This document shows, piece after piece, positions 16,501-24,588 of a stretch of 64,000 nucleotides of DNA. Both the position numbers and the translations under genes were made by a program. Within the stretch, counting starts at the first letter, position 1; every line of letters starts with the position of its first letter. Origin of the DNA: Solibacillus sp. FSL R7-0682 (GTDB taxonomy: Bacteria; Bacillota; Bacilli; Bacillales_A; Planococcaceae). The DNA lies in contig NZ_JBBOUI010000001.1 of NCBI RefSeq assembly GCF_038005985.1, positions 2,438,001 through 2,502,000 on the forward strand, written 5' to 3'. Under the pieces are notes generated by a model. It made no database searches and was not told the origin of the DNA. It worked only from the letters and a program-made list of their open reading frames with translations.

Positions 16501-17631
16501 ATGGCACGTACTAAAAATAAAGCAATTAAAAAATATAAGCTTAAAAACGGAGAACTTCGGTATATGTTTAAAGTCTACCAAGGCATGGATTCAAAGACAG
16601 GAAAACGTCGGGAAACAACACGTCGCGGATTCCTAACTTATCGTGAAGCAGAAATCGAATATGAAAAATTAAAAGCAAATGGTCGCAAAAATATTTTCGT
16701 GAACAACCTCACATATCAAGACATTTATGAGGATTGGTTAAAGATTTATAAAAAAGGCAATCTTCGACCCACTACCGTACAAAAAACTGAACAATATTTT
16801 AAAAACCATATTTTACCTCAATTTGGTCATTTAAAAATCACTAAAATTGATTATTATATTTGCTTAGAAGCTGCTTACGTCTGGTATGAAAAGTTAAAAT
16901 ATAATAAAAAAATTGAACATTATGCTAACAAAGTTTTCGTTCACGCTCTTAATGCACGATTCATAGATTATAATCCCTTGCTACCCGTTGAAACACCTAT
17001 TAAAAAACTTAAAACTAACACGATTGATTATTATACTCGACAAGAACTTATAGATTTTTTAGAATCCGCTAAAAACGAGTCATTAAAGAAATATGCGTAT
17101 TTACGAACTATTAGCTATTTAGGACTTCGTCGAGCTGAAGGATTTGCCTTAATATGGTCTGATGTTGACTTCGATAAAAAAATGATTTCAATTAATAAAG
17201 CTGTGACTAGAGATTCTGAAGGTAAGCTAATTTTAGGACCAACCAAAACTGGCGAAGAACGTATATTACACGTAGATGATAAAACACTAGAAATTTTAAA
17301 GGAATGGCGCACCTTACAGACCGATGTCCTTGGAACACTTGATACCGAGCAACTTATTTTCCCTAATAAATTTAACGAAATCGCCTATCCATCAAAAGCA
17401 TATGATTGGTGTTCACAAATCGTAGAAAAATATAAACTAAAATACATCAATCCCCATGGACTCCGCCGTACTCATGCAACTCTATATCGGGTAAGTGGTG
17501 CTGATTACTATGACACTAAGAGACGTTTAGGGCATTCTTTTAATGATGTGACTTCTAAGTCCTATATCATGGAAGCTGAGGAACTAAAATATGAGGCATT
17601 TATGAAGTTTGTTATGTATATGAATTACTGA
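16501..17631 (+). CDS. Tyrosine integrase of the replicating element
   Basis: The 376-residue integrase has an N-terminal AP2-like arm-binding domain (about 10-65, GELRYMFKVYQGMDSKTGKR), a core-binding domain (about 70-165), and the catalytic domain. The catalytic residues are visible: Arg in LGLRRAEG, Lys in GPTKTGEERIL, His-Arg in HGLRRTHAT, His in LGHSFNDV and Tyr in SKSYIMEA. It follows the excisionase with an AAGGAGG-type site. It is clearly related to the second integrase at 19355, but the sequences differ throughout. A strong terminator follows. Confidence 0.95.
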   Translation: MARTKNKAIKKYKLKNGELRYMFKVYQGMDSKTGKRRETTRRGFLTYREAEIEYEKLKANGRKNIFVNNLTYQDIYEDWLKIYKKGNLRPTTVQKTEQYFKNHILPQFGHLKITKIDYYICLEAAYVWYEKLKYNKKIEHYANKVFVHALNARFIDYNPLLPVETPIKKLKTNTIDYYTRQELIDFLESAKNESLKKYAYLRTISYLGLRRAEGFALIWSDVDFDKKMISINKAVTRDSEGKLILGPTKTGEERILHVDDKTLEILKEWRTLQTDVLGTLDTEQLIFPNKFNEIAYPSKAYDWCSQIVEKYKLKYINPHGLRRTHATLYRVSGADYYDTKRRLGHSFNDVTSKSYIMEAEELKYEAFMKFVMYMNY

Positions 17632-17651
17632 TACTTGTAATTCATATACTC

Positions 17652-17697
17652 AAACGAACTATATTGGAGAATTAACCACCTCGAATATAGTTCGTTT
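17652..17697 (+). terminator. Terminator after the first integrase
   Basis: AAACGAACTATATT (17652-17665) pairs with AATATAGTTCGTTT (17684-17697) in a 14-base perfect stem. It ends the excisionase-integrase transcript. Confidence 0.75.
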
Positions 17698-17782
17698 CTG
17701 AATTTACAATATCAATCTAAACAAACGGTGGGTACTTTCCTTCTATATATTATAAAATTCAAATACCGTATATTTGTATTCT

Positions 17783-18310
17783 TTAGTTTTTGCTTATAGA
17801 TTTTAAATAATCGTACATTTCATCTATTAATTCTTCTAAAAGATCCTTACTACGCTTTTTAATTCCTAAAATTTCTTTACTTTTTTTCAAAGAGTACTTT
17901 TTGTGAACTACTTTATTTCGCACCTTTAATATTTCTGAACCATCTAATGTCTTACCAAATTCAAATTTGTCATTTAAAGCTTCTTCCAGCTCAATAACTT
18001 TATTTAACTTTTTTTCATTATCTTTGACTTTACTTTTAAATGATTTCTTATACGTTTTTTCGTATAGTTCCTCTAAAGCTTGTTCAACAATAGCATATAC
18101 TTCTACTACAAACGAGGCATATTTTCTATCTTTACGCTTTTTATCAATTTCTTCTCTTTCTAACTCATTTAATGTTTTTAAGAACTCAATATCAATAAGA
18201 TGTGATTGATTCTTTTTTGGCTTTTTCTTGCGTCGAGTACTTTTTACTAAGCTCCCGAAATCTTCCTCTAAATAAGCTAAATCGTTTAATGCAATTTTTA
18301 AAATTTTCAT
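17783..18310 (-). CDS. HEPN-like small protein (candidate RNase toxin)
   Basis: The 175-residue, strongly basic and helical protein carries KVRNKVVHKK, in which R131 and H136 give the Rx4H motif of HEPN RNases, in a helix near the C-terminus as in that superfamily. A lysine-rich stretch (about 25-35) may bind nucleic acid. HEPN proteins act as toxins, CRISPR effectors and abortive infection nucleases. The ATG at 18310 with GGAAGG about 10 bases upstream is preferred to a GTG that overlaps that box. The gene starts 19 bases after the partner gene at 18330-19139, in one operon. Fold assignment rests on one motif plus helicity. Confidence 0.6.
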   Translation of the reverse strand: MKILKIALNDLAYLEEDFGSLVKSTRRKKKPKKNQSHLIDIEFLKTLNELEREEIDKKRKDRKYASFVVEVYAIVEQALEELYEKTYKKSFKSKVKDNEKKLNKVIELEEALNDKFEFGKTLDGSEILKVRNKVVHKKYSLKKSKEILGIKKRSKDLLEELIDEMYDYLKSISKN

Positions 18311-18329
18311 AAATACCCGCACCTTCCTA

Positions 18330-19139
18330 TTAGTTTTGTTGACGAATTTCCTCTATAACTTCATCAGCTATATCGCAAATCTGACTTAACAGATCTTGAT
18401 ATTCCGATTTTTTTTCATGAATAAAATCTTTAAATTTTGCAATAGGGAAAAATTTTTCTTCTAAACGCTCATCATATACAGACATGAAATAGTTTTTTTC
18501 ACTGTCGAATGCATTTACTATCAATGTTATAAATTGAAACCACAATTGCTCATGCTCATTTACTTTTATTTCAAGTAGTTTCTTCAGATCCTCGTCAAAT
18601 GAAATTTCAAATCTAAAATACTTATTAGGTAGCATCTCCCAAAGTGTCGCTAATACAAATCGCCACTCAATAGGTTCTATTTCTATAGGTATATCCCTCA
18701 AAAGAGGTTGAATTGTTTCATTATAATGAACACTAAATTTCTGTGGGAACATATAAATAATACTTTTAGCATTCCAAACATCATCTAATTTTAATTCAGT
18801 TAATATACTGTCTAATAGTTCAAGATATTGTTTGGTAAAGTCTTGCTGAAAAAAATATTTATCATCAAAATCATTTAAAAATTCACTACCTTTCACCGCT
18901 GATTTAAAATGCTCAAATAGTTGCGAAAATTCCTCTGTTGTTTCAAATTTCACACGTTCTTCGAAATAGAAATCATTTTTCTGAGCCATCAACAATAGGT
19001 CATGTATTATTGAAGCTTTTGATTTATCTTTAATTTTGGATAAAGTACTAATAACTTCATTATCCGATGCCCAAACCTTATAGCTTTTCGTTTCAGCAGA
19101 CTCATCAACAAATAAAAATAAATTACTCAAGTATTTCAT
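18330..19139 (-). CDS. Hypothetical protein, partner of the HEPN-like gene
   Basis: The 269-residue acidic protein has no signal peptide or membrane segment and looks largely helical (for example FTKQYLELLDSILTELKLDD). It does not match a family I recognise. GGAGGGG lies a few bases before the ATG at 19137-19139, which rules out an upstream frame extension. It is first in a two-gene minus-strand operon with the HEPN-like gene. Set between two integrase genes with no other cargo, the pair looks like a toxin-antidote or abortive infection cassette in which this larger acidic protein may sense or neutralise. That role is inferred. Confidence 0.6.
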   Translation of the reverse strand: MKYLSNLFLFVDESAETKSYKVWASDNEVISTLSKIKDKSKASIIHDLLLMAQKNDFYFEERVKFETTEEFSQLFEHFKSAVKGSEFLNDFDDKYFFQQDFTKQYLELLDSILTELKLDDVWNAKSIIYMFPQKFSVHYNETIQPLLRDIPIEIEPIEWRFVLATLWEMLPNKYFRFEISFDEDLKKLLEIKVNEHEQLWFQFITLIVNAFDSEKNYFMSVYDERLEEKFFPIAKFKDFIHEKKSEYQDLLSQICDIADEVIEEIRQQN

Positions 19140-19221
19140 TTTACCCCTCCAGTACTCTTTCCACAAAAATACCACTAAGAGAAAATAATATCAACATTTT
19201 TCTACAAACTATACACTAAAA

Positions 19222-19343
19222 GTAGAAATTTATTTCTACCTCGAATACAGAAACAACATTTAACATTTGTCATAGGCAAAAAAAAATATTAAAATAAGCT
19301 TGTAGGAAATATTCCTACACTCCTGTCTCCGTAAGCCTACAGG
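19222..19343. repeat. Three inverted repeats in the promoter of the second integrase
   Basis: GTAGAAAT/ATTTCTAC at 19222-19239, TGTAGGAA/TTCCTACA at 19301-19319, and CCTGT/ACAGG at 19322-19343. The first two share a GTAG(A/G)AA core. They lie between the divergent partner gene of the cassette and the integrase start, so they may be operators or integrase arm sites. Confidence 0.45.
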
Positions 19344-19354
19344 AGGAATAACTA

Positions 19355-20509
19355 ATGAGCAAAAAAAATCCTATCCAGGAGTATACCTACAAAGATGGTA
19401 GCAAACGCTTTATGTTTAAATTTTATTTAGGTACGGACCCATTGACTGGTAAACCATTAAGCACTACTCGTCGCGGTTTTAAGTCTCGTAAAGAGGCCCA
19501 AGATGCTTTTAAGCAGCTTCAATTCGAAGTGAATACAAACTCGTATAAAAAACGTCAAGCAGAAACTTATCGCGACATTTATGACATCTGGGTTGAGCAT
19601 TACGAAAATACTGTTGAAGAAAGTACGTATGTAAAAACGATGAGTATTTTTAAAAATCATATCTTACCTAAAATGGGCGATTATAAAATAGATAAAATCG
19701 ACATCGCTACATGTCAAAAGCATGTAAATGAATGGTCAAAGAAATTAGTTCATTTTCGTAAAGTAAAGGCTTATGCTGCAAAGGTATTAAACTATGCTAT
19801 TAAAAATGGTTACATTGATAAAAATCCTTTTGACTTAGTTGAAATGCCGAAACCTAAAAAGCATATTTCGTTAGAGGATGATGATGAATTTACTAACTTT
19901 TATGAGCGCGGGCAGTTGCTTCAATTACTTGATGCTTTCAAGCAAACTAGTTCTCTAATGATCTATACACTCTTTCACCTTCTTGCATTTTCAGGTATGC
20001 GGAAGGGTGAAGCATTAGCTTTAACATGGAATGACATTAATTTCGAGGAAAATGAAATTCGAATTAATAAAGCAATTTCCCGTGGTCGAGATAGTCAGCT
20101 CTATTTAAAAACCACTAAAAATGGGGTTATTCGTACGATTAGCATGGATCAACAATCAATGAACTTACTTGCTGCATGGAAAGAGGAACAGGCTCAAAAG
20201 TTTAAGACGAAATCAGCAAATAAACAACTTGTTTTTACTAATCGAAATAACGAATTCATTCAGCCGGTCCAAACGCAAAAGTGGCTTCACCAGATTTTTC
20301 AAAAGTTTGCTCTTCCTAAAATTACAACACATGGTTTACGCCATACACATTGCTCTCTTTTATTTGAGGCTGGGGCAAGTATTAAGGAAGTTCAAGAACG
20401 TTTAGGTCATACTGATGTGAAAACGACTATGGACATTTATACACACGTTACGAAGAAAACTAAGGCTAGCACTGTTGATAAATTCGAGGCATATTTAAAA
20501 AACGACTAA
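19355..20509 (+). CDS. Second tyrosine integrase, next to the ssrA attachment site
   Basis: The 384-residue integrase has an AP2-like arm-binding domain (about 8-60), a core-binding domain (about 70-175), and a full catalytic set: Arg in SGMRKGEAL, Lys in TTKNGVIRTI, His-Arg in HGLRHTHCS, His in LGHTDVKTT and Tyr in DIYTHV. It resembles phage and Tn916-type integrases of Firmicutes. Its 3' end is 150 bases from an ssrA 3' fragment, with four phased direct repeats in between. ssrA is therefore its likely target. AGGAGGAATA precedes the ATG. Confidence 0.95.
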   Translation: MSKKNPIQEYTYKDGSKRFMFKFYLGTDPLTGKPLSTTRRGFKSRKEAQDAFKQLQFEVNTNSYKKRQAETYRDIYDIWVEHYENTVEESTYVKTMSIFKNHILPKMGDYKIDKIDIATCQKHVNEWSKKLVHFRKVKAYAAKVLNYAIKNGYIDKNPFDLVEMPKPKKHISLEDDDEFTNFYERGQLLQLLDAFKQTSSLMIYTLFHLLAFSGMRKGEALALTWNDINFEENEIRINKAISRGRDSQLYLKTTKNGVIRTISMDQQSMNLLAAWKEEQAQKFKTKSANKQLVFTNRNNEFIQPVQTQKWLHQIFQKFALPKITTHGLRHTHCSLLFEAGASIKEVQERLGHTDVKTTMDIYTHVTKKTKASTVDKFEAYLKND

Positions 20510-20513
20510 ATGC

Positions 20514-20552
20514 TGACCTAAAAATGACCTAGTTTGACCCAAAAATGACCCA
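20514..20552 (+). repeat. Four phased TGACCYA direct repeats (candidate integrase arm sites)
   Basis: TGACCTA at 20514 and 20525, then TGACCCA at 20535 and 20546: four copies spaced 11, 10 and 11 bases, one DNA turn each. They begin right after the integrase stop and lie about 105 bases from the ssrA fragment. This fits arm-type binding sites for the integrase N-terminal domain. Confidence 0.6.
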
Positions 20553-20590
20553 AAATAAGTTGAAACTCTATGAAACATTTTGAAAATCAA

Positions 20591-20630
20591 AAAGTGCCAA
20601 AACCCTTATATATCAAGGATTTTGACACTT
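20591..20630 (+). terminator. Hairpin after the second integrase
   Basis: AAGTGCCAAAACCCTT pairs with AAGGATTTTGACACTT with two mismatches around ATATATC. It lies between the phased repeats and the ssrA fragment and probably ends integrase transcription. There is no long T run. Confidence 0.5.
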
Positions 20631-20656
20631 CGTGAAATCATATGATGATTGTTTTA

Positions 20657-20715
20657 TGAAGACGGCGGGAGTCGAACCCGCGTTCAAAGACTTCCATACA
20701 TAAGCTTCTACGTAA
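20657..20715 (-). other. ssrA: 3'-terminal fragment of ssrA (tmRNA), attachment-site remnant
   Basis: On the minus strand the segment reads CGTAGAAGCTTATG, a short linker, then GAACGCGGGTTCGACTCCCG and CCGTCTTCA. This is the 3' end of tmRNA: the T-arm with GGTTCGACTCC loop and the acceptor strand, close to CGTCTCCA of Bacillus ssrA. The sequence right of 20715 does not continue into tmRNA, and the rest of the gene (mRNA-like part, 5' acceptor) is absent. Integrases of genomic islands use this end of ssrA as target, so this is an attachment core. The functional ssrA must lie elsewhere. Confidence 0.75.
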
Positions 20716-20766
20716 GAAAATTCAAATAATCTTCCAAAATAAGAACTGACTTTCATTATTTGACGC

Positions 20767-22635
20767 CTATTGTTCTTCTCTTTCTCGTATCAACTCTTCC
20801 AACCGCTCAATCTCAGCTAAAAGCTCATTTATTTCACTTTCTAACATTCCCATCGTCTCAAAATTTTCCGCTTCCTCGCTTTGCAATTGCGCTAAAAGCG
20901 CTTCATTTTCACTCACGGAATTGTATAGCGCTTCCAATTCGGCAGCATTTTTCTCGATTTGCTCATTCGCCAAATTGTATTCAGAAAGTAGCTTTTCAAA
21001 GGATTGAACTTCTATAAGGAGTCGGCTCTTTTCTCCTTTTAAACTATTGACCTCCAACTGTAGCTGATTGCGCTCTTGCGCTGGTGTTAATGTCATTGCA
21101 TATAGCCCTGGTACAATGGAAGCTAGTCGATATTGATTTATTCTAATCGCTCGATCCAGTGAACCAACAGGCTGATTTACATCACTTCCATTTAATTGCG
21201 CTAGTAATTCTTCAATTCTCTTTTCATATGTGTCAATATCCTGTTGTAATTGTTTAATTGCATCGAATTGCTCACGAATTGTATTTCTTAGATTTATTAG
21301 CTGTTCATTATAATTCGTATTTTTTTCCTCTGCTTCGGCTTTTACCAAAGCTAATTGTTCCTTAGATTCAGTCAATTGAATTTTCACTTCCGCTAGCATG
21401 GACTTAAGATTTTCAACACTTTCAAATTGTGAGAAGAAGTCGGTCTTGCGCTTTGTTAGTTGCGCAATTTCTTGACTCAAGCTCGCCTTTTCTGTTTTCA
21501 AGCGCTCGATTTCAAGGGCGAGCAGTCTTTCTGCTTCTAATTGTTCGTTAAATGAATCTTGAGGTAGTTGGTTTACTGCCTCTTGCTTCTTTTGCTCTTG
21601 TAGCTTTGCTAACAGCTCTTGCTGCTTTTTCTTTTGATTTTCCTGCTCTTGTAGAATGCGATTATTTTCTATTTCTAGCTTTCGTTGTTGTTGTAATGCA
21701 GCCAATCTAGCCGCTTCCTGCTTTTGACGAAGGGCTTCTAAGTTATTTGGATTATTAAGTTGATTATTTCCTAATAAATTTGTTATAGGATTCAGCTGAG
21801 TATTAAGCGGATTTGAACTCAAATTCGCATTGATCAACGATTCAATAAGTTTATTCATATTGTTCATAAGCTGGTCACTATTCACATTAGGCGTTTCATT
21901 TCCATTGTTTAAAAGGTTGTTCAAAAATAATTCATTTTCTTTTCTTATTTTTTCAAAATTATTAAGTATGCCTTGTAATACTTGTGGACTTGTATTAGAC
22001 AACATCGATTCTAAATCTACATTTCCTGGATTCGCATTTAGTATTTCTCCAGCGTTAATAGTTATAGGTTGTGCAGGGTAAATAAGGCCAGATCCATTTG
22101 ATGAAGAACCTGTTCCAGACAATGCTGATGCAACTACCCCTGAAAATACGCCTAAAATAGATTTTCCCGTCACCGGATCAACTGTAACAAAAAATTGAGT
22201 TCCTTTAACTTGGTAAGGTAAATTATTGACGGTTATATAAAAATAATCCCCGGTTTCATTGATTGGCGTAACATACGTTTGTACATTTCCTGAAACGACA
22301 TGGACATCTGTGTAGTGTTTTTCGTCCTTATATAATTGATTAAAAAATAGCATCGAATGATCGAGCACTATTAGTTGATCATTCGTATCTGGGGCAATTA
22401 ATGTAACCGATGAATAGGCATTTGTGATGACACGGTCGCCTTGTTCTATTTTCATTCCTTCTGTTAGAATGATGCGCTTCGGACTATTCGCTTTTTGAAT
22501 AAATACTTCTCCTTGTGGCACAAGCGCAATATAATGGCGTTGTTCTTTTGCGAATCCTTTATCTACTGGTAAAAATAAAAGCAGGAGTAAAAAGCTACTT
22601 GCTATGATCAATCGCTTCGTGAATGTTTGCCTCAT
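20767..22635 (-). CDS. Secreted FecR-domain protein with long C-terminal coiled coil
   Basis: The 622-residue protein has a signal peptide (about 1-29, RLIIASSFLLLLLFLPVDKGFA). A FecR-like domain follows (about 45-190, with GMKIEQGDRVITNAYSSVTLI and VKGTQFFVTVDPVTGKSILGVFSG). Then come an N/L-rich linker (190-290) and a Q/E-rich coiled coil to the end (290-622). FecR domains outside TonB systems often sit on cell-surface proteins. It starts on the base after the stop of the SLH-NHL gene, with AAAGGAGC inside that gene, so the two are co-translated surface components. Its stop is only about 50 bases from the ssrA fragment. Confidence 0.8.
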   Translation of the reverse strand: MRQTFTKRLIIASSFLLLLLFLPVDKGFAKEQRHYIALVPQGEVFIQKANSPKRIILTEGMKIEQGDRVITNAYSSVTLIAPDTNDQLIVLDHSMLFFNQLYKDEKHYTDVHVVSGNVQTYVTPINETGDYFYITVNNLPYQVKGTQFFVTVDPVTGKSILGVFSGVVASALSGTGSSSNGSGLIYPAQPITINAGEILNANPGNVDLESMLSNTSPQVLQGILNNFEKIRKENELFLNNLLNNGNETPNVNSDQLMNNMNKLIESLINANLSSNPLNTQLNPITNLLGNNQLNNPNNLEALRQKQEAARLAALQQQRKLEIENNRILQEQENQKKKQQELLAKLQEQKKQEAVNQLPQDSFNEQLEAERLLALEIERLKTEKASLSQEIAQLTKRKTDFFSQFESVENLKSMLAEVKIQLTESKEQLALVKAEAEEKNTNYNEQLINLRNTIREQFDAIKQLQQDIDTYEKRIEELLAQLNGSDVNQPVGSLDRAIRINQYRLASIVPGLYAMTLTPAQERNQLQLEVNSLKGEKSRLLIEVQSFEKLLSEYNLANEQIEKNAAELEALYNSVSENEALLAQLQSEEAENFETMGMLESEINELLAEIERLEELIREREEQ

Positions 22636-24252
22636 TTATTTTGCTCCTTTCATGAGTGTGTATTGGCCGATTTGGCTCGTTCCACTTTGAACAACCATTA
22701 ATTTATCCCCATCAATGAGTAATGCTGTTGGTTGATGTTCTGCTACAGAAATGGTTGATACTACTTCATTCGAAATAAGACGAATCGCATTATTTGCACG
22801 GTCTGCAACAAGTAATTCACCCGTTTGTACTAACGCTAGCCCGCTCGGATAATTAAATGTGGATGCAGGTGCTCGCCCGTCTTGCATACCCGGTTTCCCA
22901 TACATGCCATTGTCCATAAATTTCCCCGCGAACGTCGATACTTCGTTTGTTGAAAAATTAACATAACGGATGACATGGTTTCCGCTATCACTTACATATA
23001 AATTCCCTGCTGGATCTAATACTATTGAAGTTGGTTCATTAAACTGCGCTTTGCTAATTGCACCATCTCGGTAGCTACCCGCAATTTCCGAATAATTTTC
23101 AGCAATGTCAACAACACGTAAATCACTATTCGTTAATGTTGTCACTTGGCCGTCTTTAATTTTTCGAATGACATGATTCAACGTATCGGCCACATAAAGC
23201 GTCCCATCATCTGCTAACGCAAGACCTTGTGGCATGTAGAAGGCTACTTCATTTACTTTCCCGTCTACTAGCCCGGCCGCGCCCGTTCCTGCATACGTTG
23301 TCACTTCACCTGCTGGCGTAATTTTTCGAATGACGTGATTTTCACTATCCGCAACGAAAAGCGTACGGTCCTTTGCTACGACAATGTTTGTTGGGTTTTG
23401 GAAAAGCGCTTCATTTAATGCCCCATCTTTTAAATAACTTGCCGGACGTTGGGTCGCATCAAAGAAAAATCCATTTCCAGCATAGGTTGTCACTGTATTC
23501 CCTTGTAAAGCTCGAATCATATTATTTTCTGAATCGGCAACCAAATACGTATGATCCACTTTCACAATGCCTTGAGGGAAACGGAAAAGTGCTTGTGTCG
23601 ATTCGCCATTTTTAAATCCATACCCATTCCCTGCAAGCACTTTGTAATTTGCTAAAGAAATTGTTGGTTTCTCACTGTGTGTTAACCCCTCACTATTTTT
23701 GATACGGTATATAAATAAGGCAATTTGCTCTTTTGTTACTGTCGCATGTGGCGAAAACATTGCCGTAGACGTACCGTTCGTTATCCGTAATGCAGTTAGC
23801 TTTTCAACATCGTCGTAAAACCAAGCATTTGGCGGAACATCCTTAAATGTAGGTGTTTTTAGTTCTGCATTTAGATGAAAAAACTGTACAATCACTTTGG
23901 CCATTTCTGCACGCGATAAATGCCCATCTGGACGAAATGTTTGATCGCCATAGCCAGTAAAAATACCGAGATTTGATAATTGAATAATCTCATTGTAGTA
24001 AGGATGCGCATGATCAACATCCATATAGTTAATCGTAGATTGTGGTGCCTCCTCTGCTAATTGCGCTAAAATATACGCAACTTCCGCACGGCTAATAGGC
24101 TCACTCTTCTCCCACACTTCACTATTTTCTAGTAAGCCGCGCAATTCATTCATATAAAGCCATGCACGTTCATTTTCTTCATTTGCTTGTACGTTTACTG
24201 CTGTAAACACAAATACGAATACTGTCAAAATAAGCGAGATTGTTTTCTTCAT
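22636..24252 (-). CDS. S-layer-homology protein with NHL-repeat beta-propeller
   Basis: The 538-residue protein has a signal peptide (1-23, ending VNVQA) and three SLH domains (about 40-200: EPISRAEVAYILAQL, YGDQTFRPDGHLSRAEMAKVI, TSTAMFSPHATVTKEQIALFI). At least five NHL-type repeats follow (about 210-530), each with a DGTLYVADTLNHVIRKI-like core. SLH domains hold proteins to the pyruvylated wall polymer. The propeller likely binds a protein or sugar ligand. It is cotranscribed with the FecR protein. The repeat GxxYVADSxNHxIR is very regular, so the propeller call is firm; the ligand is unknown. Confidence 0.92.
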   Translation of the reverse strand: MKKTISLILTVFVFVFTAVNVQANEENERAWLYMNELRGLLENSEVWEKSEPISRAEVAYILAQLAEEAPQSTINYMDVDHAHPYYNEIIQLSNLGIFTGYGDQTFRPDGHLSRAEMAKVIVQFFHLNAELKTPTFKDVPPNAWFYDDVEKLTALRITNGTSTAMFSPHATVTKEQIALFIYRIKNSEGLTHSEKPTISLANYKVLAGNGYGFKNGESTQALFRFPQGIVKVDHTYLVADSENNMIRALQGNTVTTYAGNGFFFDATQRPASYLKDGALNEALFQNPTNIVVAKDRTLFVADSENHVIRKITPAGEVTTYAGTGAAGLVDGKVNEVAFYMPQGLALADDGTLYVADTLNHVIRKIKDGQVTTLTNSDLRVVDIAENYSEIAGSYRDGAISKAQFNEPTSIVLDPAGNLYVSDSGNHVIRYVNFSTNEVSTFAGKFMDNGMYGKPGMQDGRAPASTFNYPSGLALVQTGELLVADRANNAIRLISNEVVSTISVAEHQPTALLIDGDKLMVVQSGTSQIGQYTLMKGAK

Positions 24253-24588
24253 TTATACATGCCTCCTCAAAATTATGTAAAATTCCACAAAATTTTTGGA
24301 CGCGTTCCCCTTAAACAAAGGGCGTCACGTAACACTTTGTGGCAGTGTTTGTTGATGATGTGAAAAAATGATAAGTATGTTTTTTTACTTCGTCTATGTG
24401 ACTTAATGAAGCTTATCCGTTTTGACCACATCATTTTGTAAGCACTCAACTTTACAATAAACGATAAATTATATATGCAATACTGAGGAATGTTAATATT
24501 CGCTATAATTCATCATGAAAATCTATGCAAAAATAAAAAGGACTATCGCCTAGCATTCAGGCGTTTGGGCTAGTCCCTCTAATCTTTA
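24253..24588. other. Intergenic gap with surface-operon promoter and a terminator
   Basis: 336 bases without a gene. The left part must hold the promoter of the SLH operon; an AAAGGGCGTCACGTAACACTTTG stretch near 24318-24341 has no clear dyad. The right end holds the terminator of the DUF2785 gene. Confidence 0.4.
24534..24580 (-). terminator. Terminator of the DUF2785 gene
   Basis: On the minus strand GGACTA pairs with TAGTCC, with an inner CGCC/GGCG stem, and TTTTTATTTTT follows. It lies just beyond the gene end at 24589. Confidence 0.8.

Noticed and set aside
20657-20766. A tRNA gene or complete tmRNA gene
   Set aside because: Only T-arm and 3' acceptor are present. No 5' acceptor strand, anticodon arm or tag reading frame occurs in the next 400 bases, which are coding.
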